A stretch of DNA of 64,000 nt from Steromphala cineraria (lineage: Eukaryota > Mollusca > Gastropoda > Trochida > Trochidae): positions 55,913,205 through 55,977,204 of the forward strand of contig OU744736.1 of assembly GCA_916613615.1 (NCBI GenBank), read 5' to 3'. A model generated the notes under the pieces. The model ran no database searches. It worked only from the letters and a program-made list of their open reading frames with translations, and was not told the origin of the DNA. Each line of letters begins with the position of its first letter. The first letter of the stretch is position 1. Shown here one piece after another: positions 11,901-20,520 of this stretch. The translations under genes and the position numbers were made by a program.

Positions 11901-14476
11901 TCCATCGCATGGGTAATATATATAAATATAAACGTTTACACATTTTCTCTATTCCCCATTCACAAAGTATCAAGGAAGGATTTTGCGTGTAAATTTAAAA
12001 AAAAAAAACTCTTCTAAAATTTATACTGATTTTAGTAACAAAAGGTGTTGTGTTTCATATTTCATGGTTTCATTCTTAGTCCATAGCTTCTAGGCCTTAT
12101 GCTTCTGGAGAAGAAGATGGAAATAGATTTTAGGGCGTGGCGCCATTATTGTCTTTTCTTGACTAATACCTTGTTTATCTCATAGAGTGAAAAAACAAAA
12201 CTCACCTGCTTAACAAGATGAGATAAACATGTAATTTGTTCAGTATTGACAGACATCTGCTTATCATATGATATGATAGAAAATCATAATTAGAGTTTTT
12301 AAAAGATCAACTGTCCCCACAGTTACAGTGTGATGTGTGATGGGAATTCTAATTCATGGTTCATACAGCCAAAACAGAATAAAATTCCAGTACCTTTCAA
12401 GGACTTTTCAAGGACATTTTACCATTTTCAAGTACATATACCGGTATTCCCAAAACCTCTGTTTCGATGCTGCTATTTTGCGACATCAAAATTTCCCGAA
12501 TGCAATCAATCGTGAAAAGCAGAAATTACCAATTTTGTTGGATTGATTGGAAGCAGATTGGTTTTGTTTCATTTCGTTCTCTACCAATTTGCACAGAATG
12601 AGTATACTTCCATTTTTTCGATTGTGATCGATGTCACAGTCAATTCCAGTACACTTTGGAAAATTTTCAAGGAGATTACCAGTACTACCAGTACTATCAG
12701 AGATTACCAAATTCCAGTACTTTTTCAAAACATTAAGTAAGCATTGTAAATTCAAGTACTTTTCCAGTATCAAAACAAATTTCAAGTACTTTTCAAGGCC
12801 TGTGCGAACCATGGTCTTTGTAACTTCTTTGAGAGGCATTTTAGAAGTTGGGATGACAATAATGCTGAGGAATATATGGATGACAACTTCTTTGTTCATT
12901 GTATGCGACGTTTCGACACAGATTCTTGTGTAGTTGTCAAGCAGGGGAGCATAAATAAGTCACATGTTTTTTGTGATGATTATTTCATGACGTCAAACTT
13001 GAACTTGTTGCCACTCAAGTGGCTATAAACCTGAGTGTTATGGCACCCACGGGTACTCAAGTACTTAGACAAGCATGAGTCAGGTCAGGACCAGCCAGAC
13101 TCAAGTCCTTTTCTTGTACTCGAGGACTCGTGGAAATCACTGTTAGTCATTTATTACAGTAACTTCAGACTGTTTGTCTGTAACGTTTTAAAACAGATGA
13201 TCAAAATTACCATTTCAAGACTTTGTATGACCATAAATAAGTCAAAATATATCTCTAAAATATCAAGGCAGAACAAGAGTTGTATGATTTCTAAGGTAAA
13301 GTCAAAATTTCAGGTACTTATGTCATAGTCGAGTCCGGCCCCTCGAGCCCTATAGATATATCAATTTTGTTTCGGCTCCATTCCCTATTCAATTAATTTC
13401 CAATTTCATAATAGTTAAAAACTTTTGTACGCACAGATGACTTGTCTGTCGTATGTATCTTACTTCTGGTTTGTCACACATCAAAGGTTAAGAATAGAGC
13501 CATTGGCTCTGTAGTTCATCAGGCTTCATATTTAATTTTTCTGTAGGGTGTGGCTAATGGGTTTCCATCTTTGTAGGGGCCACAGGGTCACAAATCCTAT
13601 GATTAAATATATAGGTGATGTGATTTCAGATACCTGTAATCAATTCAGAAATGAAAATTGCTCAGATTTTCCATTGATAATTTATGGTATAGGATCCAAA
13701 GGTTCACCAAGCTCTTTTTAGAGGTCATAGCTATAAATAATAATCTTTTTTAGTCAAACACAGACTTCTAGCTTTCAGCTTTCTAGGCCTTATGCTTCTG
13801 GAGAAGAAGATGAAAATAGGTTGTAAGGGTGTGGCCACTGTGACCCATATTAGGAGTCACTGGGCCACAAAAGCTATTGATTATAATCCTCACTAGTCAA
13901 GATGTCTGTACACAAAGTTTCCACCTTCTAGGCCTTATGCTTCTGGAGAAGAAGATGAAAATAGGTTTTAAGGACGTGGCCCTTTTAAACACTGATTTGA
14001 ATTAGTCTAAAATGACATCAATATCAGTGTGTTACAAATATGTACACCACTGGTCAGTTTAGAGTTAAAAATATGTACACCACTGGTCAGTTTAGAGTGA
14101 TATGTACACCACTGAAGTCCGTTTAGAGTGATGGTTATAAAGGCTGGCTAGGAAATATGTCTGCAAAGTAATTGAGAATAATAAACAGTTTGAAACTACC
14201 ATATTAAACAAGATGCAAGACCATAAGGACCTGAAGATATTCAAAAGTATAGTGAATAACTCTGGGTGTTTGGCCTACGGGTCTATGCTATTTTCAACAT
14301 GATACTCCATTGAAGCTTGAGTATAACTATCTACTCACGATGACTTGCTCAGTGGTATAGCTTGCAATCTTCTCGGCCAGTTTGCGCCAGTTGTTGCCAT
14401 GGTTTGGCTCCAGTTTGATCTCCAGTTCCTTCCAGGCCGAGTACGGAAGATGTTTGAAGTGAATGGCTTCCTCCAT
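35..14476 (-). CDS. CIKS/Act1-like adaptor 1 (death domain + SEFIR), six coding exons
   Basis: Coding exons, in transcript order on the minus strand: 14476-14339, 10130-10044, 7023-6867, 6130-4943, 4510-4320 and 400-35. They sum to 2127 nt, about 708 residues. Every junction is GT-AG and frame is kept (phases 0, 0, 1, 1, 0). Residues about 6-127 form a death domain (NWRKLAEKIA and REALEEMERKDAL are typical helix 2 and helix 5-6 signatures). Residues 128-524 are a low-complexity linker. Residues about 525-680 are a SEFIR domain (VFVTYSND, CPSPKYK, RFVPVLF, PHWLQ). Known for the family: Act1/CIKS (TRAF3IP2) binds IL-17 receptor SEFIR domains in the cytoplasm and recruits TRAF6 toward NF-kB. Mammalian Act1 lacks a death domain; death domain plus SEFIR is an invertebrate arrangement. 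The first ATG used is 14476; the weakest link is the 4.2-kb intron 1 and its purine-rich acceptor. An IL-17 receptor is excluded by the lack of signal peptide, transmembrane segment and fibronectin-like domain. Confidence 0.85.
401..975. repeat. Degenerate tandem repeat in last intron of CIKS-like 1
   Basis: From about 421 to 840 the phrases GTCAGTTTGTGAAAGGA, TTATTTTA and CTGTATCTGTAA recur every 70-110 bp in diverged form. The series starts about 20 bp from the terminal-exon acceptor. Positions 840-975 show nothing recognisable. Confidence 0.55.
976..2817. mobile_element. Non-autonomous DNA transposon with TIRs and subterminal GTTGGCCCA repeats
   Basis: The left end CCCAGATAGCA is mirrored by TGCTATCTGGG at the right end. 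After a few unmatched bases both ends continue with TATGTTGGGCCAACAT or its complement. The first 300 bp and last 230 bp contain many copies of GTTGGCCCA or its complement, a subterminal repeat pattern. The AT-rich interior has no transposase. No target-site duplication is obvious. The superfamily is not assigned. Confidence 0.7.
2858..2914. repeat. (CAGA)n microsatellite
   Basis: Uninterrupted CAGA repeats, about 14 units, directly beyond the right end of the element at 976-2817. Degenerate CAGA/AGACA tracts continue to about 3130. Confidence 0.95.
3150..4319. repeat. Minisatellite of about 125 bp built from the 3' part of SEFIR exon 5
   Basis: About nine units in the last intron. On the minus strand each carries CGATACATCGCCACACTCCC, a near copy of the exon segment coding RYIATLP, followed by a diverged stretch and GTCAGTTCAGAGTTATC, the real donor region of exon 5. 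The real exon edge at 4320 is the last member of the series. Units are nearly identical, so the expansion is recent. Short open frames across it are by-products. Confidence 0.93.
4320..4510 (-). CDS. CIKS-like 1, coding exon 5 (N-terminal half of SEFIR)
   Basis: Encodes FKHIRVFVTYSNDNKKHL through SWYRQKFEE. This is the first strand (VFVTYS), helix and second strand (CCVDI) of a SEFIR fold. It is entered in phase 1 from exon 4 and leaves in phase 0 through a GTCAGT donor. Parts of both edges have been copied into the flanking introns (4563-4622 and about 3150-4319). Confidence 0.9.
4511..4942. repeat. Intron 4 of CIKS-like 1 with a diverged copy of the exon 5 acceptor edge
   Basis: Positions 4563-4622 repeat the sequence at 4478-4545: GTCACGAA, ACGGATGTGCTTGAA and TTCAACAAC-like phrases recur. 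The duplicated part includes the first codons of exon 5 (FKHIRVFVTYS) and its upstream intron. The copy has lost the CAG acceptor and is probably dead. The rest of the intron shows nothing notable. Confidence 0.7.
4943..6130 (-). CDS. CIKS-like 1, coding exon 4 (low-complexity linker)
   Basis: Encodes residues about 128-524. Glycine-rich at first, then His/Pro-rich (HPHHPPHFNLPHHSPP), then charged and polar with no recognised fold. PEEMEY at about residues 331-336 (5505-5522) fits the TRAF6-binding consensus P-x-E-x-x-(aromatic/acidic). Act1 proteins carry TRAF6-binding motifs N-terminal of the SEFIR domain, so position and motif agree. The acceptor is TATTTGCTTCAG and the donor GTTGGT; both junctions are phase 1. 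Confidence 0.88.
6545..6866. repeat. 52-bp minisatellite copying the splice-donor edge of death-domain exon 3
   Basis: Five to six units lie just downstream (transcript sense) of exon 3. On the minus strand each contains AACAGATACAAGACAG followed by GTAATACAGATC, i.e. the last 16 or more exon bases plus the donor. The real exon end at 6867 belongs to the same series. Every unit is a potential 5' splice site; skipping to a later one would add non-coding repeat to the mRNA. Confidence 0.9.
6867..7023 (-). CDS. CIKS-like 1, coding exon 3 (death-domain helices 4-6)
   Basis: Starts FLESRKGDTKSCTMLLLE after a CCCACAG acceptor and ends LDVLNRYKT at a GTAATA donor, phase 1. The pattern of helix 4 (CTMLLLEDYVKQ), helix 5 (VREALEEMER) and helix 6 (DALDVLNRY) matches the C-terminal half of MyD88/IRAK-type death domains. 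Its 3' edge and donor are tandemly repeated downstream (6545-6866). Confidence 0.88.
8870..9190 (-). mobile_element. CRE-bearing dispersed element, copy A (diverged)
   Basis: Shares AGCAACGATTGTTGTAGC, CGCAAGGGAAGC, GGTAATAAAGAAATTAT and CATATGACTTT with the copies at 11545, 28165 and 55545, in the same orientation as 28165. The TGACGTCA-type motifs are degraded here (TGATGTCA). Confidence 0.7.
9520..9628. mobile_element. 109-bp palindromic MITE
   Basis: GGGCCGGTATTCATAAAACT at the left end pairs with AGTTTTATGAATGCCAGCCC at the right end, and the interior (CTTAAGAATTCTTAAG) is itself palindromic. The whole unit folds on itself. Confidence 0.75.
10044..10130 (-). CDS. CIKS-like 1, coding exon 2 (acidic segment of the death domain)
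   Basis: Encodes 29 residues, CSMDDEDVISEFF through LLYEYDED, and ends at a GTAAGT donor in phase 0. Of three possible AG acceptors only the one before 10130 keeps the frame open from exon 1. The acceptor tract is purine-rich, so inclusion of this exon is likely but not certain. It gives an unusually acidic helix 3 region. Confidence 0.68.
10131..14338 (-). other. Intron 1 of CIKS-like 1 (repeat-rich)
   Basis: Contains the CRE-bearing element copy B (11545-11900), a foldback fragment (about 12810-12960), copies of a module CTTCTGGAGAAGAAGATG (12099, 13793, 13940) shared with 39850-40270, and a short repeat TATGTACACCACTG (14039, 14070, 14100). No coding exon is supported; the open frames at 12330-12930 lie in repetitive CAAGTACTTTTC-type sequence. 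Confidence 0.65.
11545..11900 (+). mobile_element. CRE-bearing dispersed element, copy B
   Basis: Starts with an inverted repeat around CATATGACTTTTAC (11570) and GTAAAAGTCATATG (11653) enclosing AACGAGTGTGAATTTT. It continues with CCAAGAAACGGGCCG, then GTGACGTCACGAAC and ATGACGTCACAGGCG, then AGCACTAG-like and TATGTCACCACTTATTTT. Same order as copies C and D. Confidence 0.85.
14339..14476 (-). CDS. CIKS-like 1, coding exon 1 (death-domain helices 1-2)
   Basis: Encodes 46 residues starting MEEAIHFKHLPYSAW and ending YTTEQVI before a GTGAGT donor. The acceptor, TCTGTCAACAG ahead of position 14528, implies an upstream untranslated exon. An ATG at 14522 lies upstream and out of frame (46 nt away), so it forms an overlapping upstream reading frame. 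Confidence 0.8.
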
Positions 14477-14563
14477 ACTGGATGCAGCTAGAGTTATCTC
14501 CCCTCGTCTCTCTCACCGACATACACTGTTGACAGAGAAATATCTCATTCATATATATATTCA

Positions 14564-14720
14564 CTAGATTGGCGTTTGCGGGACACCGCAAAAGCAGAGC
14601 GGTCCCGAAAGTTGAGGTTTTGCCTTCGCCTGTTCCGCCTTCTACAGGCCTCAGCAATTTGGGCATTTCTCGTAACCTTAACCTTTGACCTTCAAGGTCA
14701 CACAATCAATGAACACTTCT
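14564..14720 (+). mobile_element. Helentron-like element, 5' fragment
   Basis: Starts CTAGATTGGCGTTTGCGGGA, contains the TTTGCGGGACACCGCAAA hairpin, then CCTTGACCTTCAAGGTCACA. This matches the 5' ends of the full copies at 47110 and 57871 and breaks off near 14720. It lies 35-190 bp upstream (transcript sense) of coding exon 1. Confidence 0.75.
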
Positions 14721-15146
14721 CATTGAGTATAAGAATAATGTAATGAATTAAAGTGTTATCAGTCAAAATGTTTTAAGAGATGCTAATTCTGCAAGCCCTA
14801 GTGCTATATATGCTAATCATGAACAAAAACTGGGACTCATTATAAATATATTCAACCATCATTAAATGAACATGGATAAACATAAACTAAAGTGGTTTTA
14901 CGAGTTGGACCCTGTGGAGTGGCAGGGTCTTCACAGGTCTAAGATAACAATCATTAAGCAACATCACAAGATTGTTGCACAAATAGAAAGTTCATAATAA
15001 AAGGAAGGATAAATGACCCCTGTTTGACTTATCGTGGGCCAAAAAGTCTGTAGAAGAAATTAAAGTTCTCTAAGGCTAAAGGTTGAAATATCGTGATTGG
15101 AGAGATGTTGACTCCGTAGCTTAAAAGGCTAGATACAATAAATACT

Positions 15147-15516
15147 TTAAAGGGGCAGTAGCACGTTTTGAGGGGGGAATATAAGGTGATATCGGGAAAA
15201 TGAAAATTAATGGTTCCAATTGAAAGACAATGTATTTAAACTAAATGGAGCAGTAATAAGTCAAATATATAACGTAAAGTTTAGCCATGCAATTTCTTTT
15301 TCTTACACAACATGAATTAAAGGTGTTCACACAAAATGGCCGCCAATGGATTTTATGTGAATCTTCATACTTTGTCCTCTGACTATGGATGATTGGCTTG
15401 TGTAATGAGATTTTTGACACTGTCAAAATAATACATTTAGCATTACCGGTAACTTACAATTATCAGTGAAAATTTTGAAACATAAATTACAAAAAAACAT
15501 GCTACGGTCCCTTTAA
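15147..15516 (+). mobile_element. TTAA-flanked MITE, family 1, copy 1
   Basis: Bounded by TTAA on both sides, with terminal inverted repeats AGGGGCAGTAGCACGTTTT and, at the right end, a diverged ACATGCTACGGTCCCT. The internal sequence (CAAAATGGCCGCCAATGG, TTTGTCCTCTGACTATGG) matches four other copies in the window. TTAA targets are typical of piggyBac-type transposition; no transposase is present. Confidence 0.9.
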
Positions 15517-15916
15517 CGCTTACATTGAGACTAGATACAATAAATACTTTAAGAGTCAAAGAGGCACCATAAACAGGCCATTGTGTCACAAAGTCTGAGT
15601 AAACCTGATTTCAGTTTCCAAACCTTTCGCTAATTACAAAAAAATAAAAATAGATTTTTTTAAGGTTTGGGCCTCTGTAAGGAGTCTGTAAACAAGCTTT
15701 CACTTCAGGTATAGATGGCAAAAACTTCCCCTTATTTTAACAAAATCTGTAAGTTAGGAATTTCATAATTCAGTCTGTCTACAATATTTCAGATTAAGAT
15801 TTTGGTTAAGGAGAAGATGTTTGAATTACGAAAGTGGTTACTGAATCCTTTTTATTTGGTTACAAAATCACCAACTCTACACATGCATACAAATATACCA
15901 AAATATTACTCAGGAG

Positions 15917-16418
15917 TCTATTTAGCTGAGTTAACTTAGCTTGATTACGTTCTCTCTATCATTTCCACTACATCGCGGGGCTATGTATCTCAGCTAGATT
16001 CTATTTAGCTGAGTTAACTTAGCTTGATTACGTTCTCTCTATCATTTCCACTACATCGCGGGGCTATGTATCTCAGCTAGATTCTATTTAGCTGAGTTAA
16101 CTTAGCTTGATTACGTTCTCTCTATCATTTCCACTACATCGCAGGGCTATGTATCTCAGCTAGATTCTATTTAGCTGAGTTAACTTAGCTTGATTATGTT
16201 CTCTCTATCATTTCCACTAGATCGCGGGGCTATGTATCTCAGCTAGATTCTATTTAGCTGAGTTAACTTAGCTTGATTACGTTCTCTCTATCATTTCCAC
16301 TAGATCGCGGGGCTATGCATCTCAGCTAGATTCTATTTAGCTGAGTTAGCTTAGCTTGATTACGTTCTCTCTATCATTTCCACTACATCGCGGGGCTATG
16401 TATCTCAGCTAGATTCTA
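15917..16418. repeat. 83-bp minisatellite, six units
   Basis: Units start TCTATTTAGCTGAGTTAACT at 15917, 16000, 16083, 16166, 16249 and 16332, with one or two substitutions between copies. TAGCTGAG near the start and CTCAGCTA near the end make each unit partly self-complementary. Confidence 0.95.
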
Positions 16419-18256
16419 TTCCTTAAAAGGGATTCTAACCACAAAACACGTTTCGGGAACAAAGTATAAAATATGATCTTAGGGAGTGTTCGATAAGGGC
16501 ATTCTCCAGATCAATAAATAGTCACCACATACTTCAGACTGAATATTTCAGCTTTCTAGTAGTTGAATATTTTCTATGTTGAGAGTTGCCTTGTTAGCTG
16601 GTAAGTTCTATCTCTAGCTCAAAACATGAAATTTTGGTGTCAGTTTTCAGTAATTATAGGTTGTGAGATGCTTTTGATTGACAATTGCCAGTAACTTACC
16701 TGATCAAAGTCTTTATTAACAAAAACAACACTCAGCATTAATATATTTCATTGAAATTTTCTACATCTACGAAAAGACCTAAAAATCCTCCTACGAAAAG
16801 ACCGAAATTCACTCCTACGAACGGGATCCTCCTACGAAAAGACCTACACCCCTTCAGACTGAATACACAAGATTTCAGCTTTCTAGTACCGGTAGTTGAA
16901 TATTTTCTATGTTGAGAGTTGCCTTGCTAGCTGGTAAGTTCTATCTCGAGCTGAAAACATGATTTTTTGGTGTCAGTTTCCTTTCCACATCAATGGACAT
17001 ACTGCATGGCAGCATACCGTAAACAAAAACCTGTCGCCAAGATATTTTCTTTGTCAACAGTTGCTTGCATATAAAAACAGTAATGCCAATTTTCTTGCCT
17101 TATCATGTTATATATCTTACCTTTACAGTGATTGGGAAAGGCGGGACCATGGGCCATTTTGCACGTTGGATGAAAAAAAAAACCATTAAAATTTTGAAGT
17201 TTACTATTTATCTAATAGGAAATGGCTCATTTGAAATTCAGAAAATTAGCCAAAAACCTGAAAATGGCCCATTGTTAAAGATGTCTTTTCCAATCCCTGC
17301 CTTAATCTGGAAGTAATGCAACTTTAACCCACCTGTAAACTTTCACACTTATCGGTAAGTAAATAATCTGTTACATATTCATGACTTAATTTGACAAACT
17401 ACATACATTTCAAACAAAATACGTTCCTACAATATGTATCAGATCAAAAGAAGAAATATCAGATTAACAGTAAACTAAAGAAGCATGTTAACCATGTTAA
17501 TATCATATCACATGTGTAATGTACGTGATACTGGTATTGTATAACTAGATTGTATTGCCTAACTTAGTCTGTCTATATTGAATACCATTAACTAACTGCT
17601 ACAATGTATCTTTTGTATCAAATGTTCGTTTTCTTCACATGACGTTTTTGATACAAATTAAAACAACCATAAGATCATTTGATAAACAAAAATATATAAT
17701 TATGCTTTTCTTAACAAACACCATTCACAAACATCTCATCATTAGAAAAGATATATCAATTAATCAAAAGTTGGCATGCATATTAATAAAAAAATAACTA
17801 AAACCATACCTAGACATTGCACGAGAGACTCAAACATAGGCCTACAAATATTGATTATAAGAAATTATAACATAGTGATCATAATTACCAAAATCAACAG
17901 GTGATAGTTTGCCAAAATAATTTGGCTGAATGCATGAGATGAGGTATGAAAATAAACTTGAAAAGGGCTCAGGTTTTAAAAATATCCGATGCATAATCAG
18001 AGCAACTCATTTGATTTTTGTTGTTGCAAACATGAACAAAATATTTATTTTTAGAAATATCTATGAGTAGATGACCAAAGATAACTGTAAATAAATTTGT
18101 CATTTGAACTTTTGGAATAGTATATCTCAATAGTTTGTAAAGGACCGATGTGATATCCAAAGAAACATGAACAACATATGTTGTGTTTTAACGTGTTGTT
18201 CTGAAGCCGCCAGCTGACGGCACTCGGTCATACACTACGACATTGCTGCAACTCAC

Positions 18257-18480
18257 CTGATCGTGGACTCGGTGATATTCTACAAATATCTGGCGCTTTC
18301 GTCGTTGACACCTAATATCACGATCACATATCAACATAGACTAAATAATTGTATGTAGCAAAGTAAAAATCTCTTACTTGTGAAAATTAAATCCAACTGT
18401 TCAGCTTGTAAAGGCAGCGACAAACGCCATCATTCCCTACCAGGAAGTTCACGAAGGGTACGTCGCCATCTTGGATGTAG
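18257..18480 (-). promoter_or_regulatory. Candidate 5' untranslated exons and promoter of CIKS-like 1
   Basis: On the minus strand, CACGATCAG followed by GTGAGT (donor after 18257) closes a possible exon beginning near 18312. Farther upstream, CCAAGATGGCGACG near 18470 resembles a YY1-type initiator, followed by a possible donor CACAA/GTAAGA near 18388. This fits an untranslated leader spliced to the acceptor at 14528. No TATA box is evident. Confidence 0.3.
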
Positions 18481-18815
18481 ACTTTGTGTGGTCTCTTCTA
18501 GCAGTTTAATTTGTTTTGTTGAGATGATTTAATACATTTGATGGTAAATGTAACAAACACTTGCTTGAAGAACATTTGACAGTCATGAGTCTTTTATTAA
18601 TATTATTGGTTTGAAAGTTTTGTTTTACCTAATTTGCTTGAAATATATTTTATAAATACTGCGACACAGTCTATTAAAACTAAACTAAATCACTTGACAT
18701 AGATAGGTAAACGGTAAGTTTTAACCTACTAACATTAGGCCTACTGAGTAGTCTTTGAAATTACAAGTAACCGGTACTAAAGTTACTTAGTAGTTTCTGA
18801 CATTCGATATGCGGG

Positions 18816-18849
18816 TAATCAAATAAATAAATAAATAAATAATAAATAA

Positions 18850-18944
<95 letters not shown>

Positions 18945-18950
18945 AATGAA
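18816..18950. repeat. (AAAT)n microsatellite
   Basis: About 30 near-perfect AAAT units, followed to 19025 by degenerate ATGAATGA/ATGGATGA repeats. The minus-strand frames rich in LFIYLFIY are translations of it. Confidence 0.97.
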
Positions 18951-19242
18951 AGATTGAATGAATTGATTAAAAATAATAAATAAATAATAAATGAACGATA
19001 GATGGATTGATGAATGAATGAATGGATGAACGGCGGATGAACAAAAAAAAAGAATAATTGAAGAAGGTATTGCGACAATGCTCGAATTCGACTCCATGAA
19101 AAATTACTGATCCTGTCTGTTAAAAGGTTGGTTCATTTTCTTCTGATTCCAGCAGATTACCAACCGTTGAATTAAATGCATTATTTTACAATATCCATTA
19201 GTTTACAAGCTGTGGAACATGGACTGATCTCAGGCAAAAGGG

Positions 19243-19435
19243 CATCTACCTACACCGAGCCTAAAAGGCCAGTTTTCAAACTGTCATTTTATGCCTTGCT
19301 GCAGAGACTTTACTTTTCTGTGCTGCTATAGTGCCCCTACAGAGTAGAGAGCAAGCACAGAAAACTCAAGGCTATGCAGCAAGGCATAAAATGACAGTTT
19401 GGATACTGGCCTTTTAGGCTCTGCGTAGGAAGATG
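19243..19435. mobile_element. Foldback MITE, family F1, copy 1
   Basis: About 60-bp arms: GCCTAAAAGGCCAGTTTTC and TCATTTTATGCCTTGCTGC on the left pair with GCAGCAAGGCATAAAATGA and GGCCTTTTAGGC on the right. A related copy is at 44305-44560. Confidence 0.85.
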
Positions 19436-19916
19436 CTTTACTATATATATGAGGCCTCTTGGACAAGTCGTCACAAAATGTCAGTCATCATATTTATGCA
19501 GACGACTCTTAACTTGCGGATGGTTTTTCTTCAGTAACTGAATCTATGGTTGTCGATAAGCTAGAATCATGTATTGTGATGTGAAAGATTGGATAGCATT
19601 GAATCTGTTGAAACTGAATGATGACAAAACAGAATGTATTCTTTTAGGTCCAGCCAAATGAATACAGAAATATGGAAGAAATCACCTCCAACTTGGTCAG
19701 ATATCAATTCCATTTTCAAAATCTTGGATATCACTTTGACTCTAGCATCAATATGGAAATTCAGATAAATCACCTTTCAAAACTGTCACTTGGGAAACAT
19801 TGGTTCAGTTCGCCATAATCTCTCCCAGAGTGGCGCTGCCTGTCTTGTGAGCTAGAACTCTTACAAGTTCTCTCATGCAACAGCCTTCTGGTCGGAGCCT
19901 CCTCGGAGCATATCTA

Positions 19917-20339
19917 TTAAAGGCACCACTCGATCGGCCTTCATCCGCCATTTTGAAAAATGTAGAATTGCGAGAAAACAAATGTGCTGTATTGTGTAAT
20001 TCATTAACCAAATTGAGAAAAAACTACTTGATAGAAAGAAGAGCAGCATATTTACAAATTCATAATAAAAGTTATAAGTTACGACAGCATTTTGTCGTTG
20101 TAATGCAATCAACGATCTAAGCTTCGGTGATTGGCTTCATTTCACGATGTTTATATTTTATGAGCGATTCACTTTATTCTTAAATTGTTAAATCTTGAAC
20201 AACTGAAAAGCTAACATCATAAACATATTTGGAATTATTTGTGAAATTATCAAGTCAAAATCATATATAATTGTAAACAGGAAAGTCCTTCTGAATTTCG
20301 TTTCCACAAAAAAATACCCAGCTCGAATGGTCCCTTTAA
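19917..20339. mobile_element. TTAA-flanked MITE, family 2, inside the LINE relic
   Basis: TTAA at both ends. The left terminus AAGGCACCACTCGA and right terminus TCGAATGGTCCCTT are inverted repeats with two mismatches. The LINE reading resumes across it: the HIY codons before it and LRIQGIQNRAARLV after it line up with one TTAA kept. No transposase is seen. Confidence 0.85.
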
Positions 20340-20520
20340 CTTCGAATTCAGGGGATTCAAAACAGAGCTGCTCGGCTTGTAACAAGAAGCAGAAAACCTT
20401 GCCACATATCGCCCGTCATGAACTCACTGCACTGGCTTCGTATCAGAGAACGTGATGAGTTTAAGATCCTAACTCTGACATATCGAGCTATACACAGATC
20501 AGCTCCTTAATTCCTACCAG

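Larger units (their letters stand above)
14721..18240 (-). other. Putative 5' intron of CIKS-like 1
   Basis: Holds a TTAA-flanked MITE (15147-15516) and an 83-bp minisatellite (15917-16418). The rest is AT-rich with a duplicated block: TTTCTATGTTGAGAGTTGCC recurs at 16572 and 16903. No exon is supported. Confidence 0.5.

Noticed and set aside
12330..12933. Overlapping frames on both strands in intron 1 of CIKS-like 1
   Set aside because: The sequence is a degenerate repeat of CAAGTACTTTTC-type phrases; no homology.
18761..19097. Minus-strand frames rich in LFIYLFIY, resembling a membrane protein
   Set aside because: Pure translation of the AAAT microsatellite.
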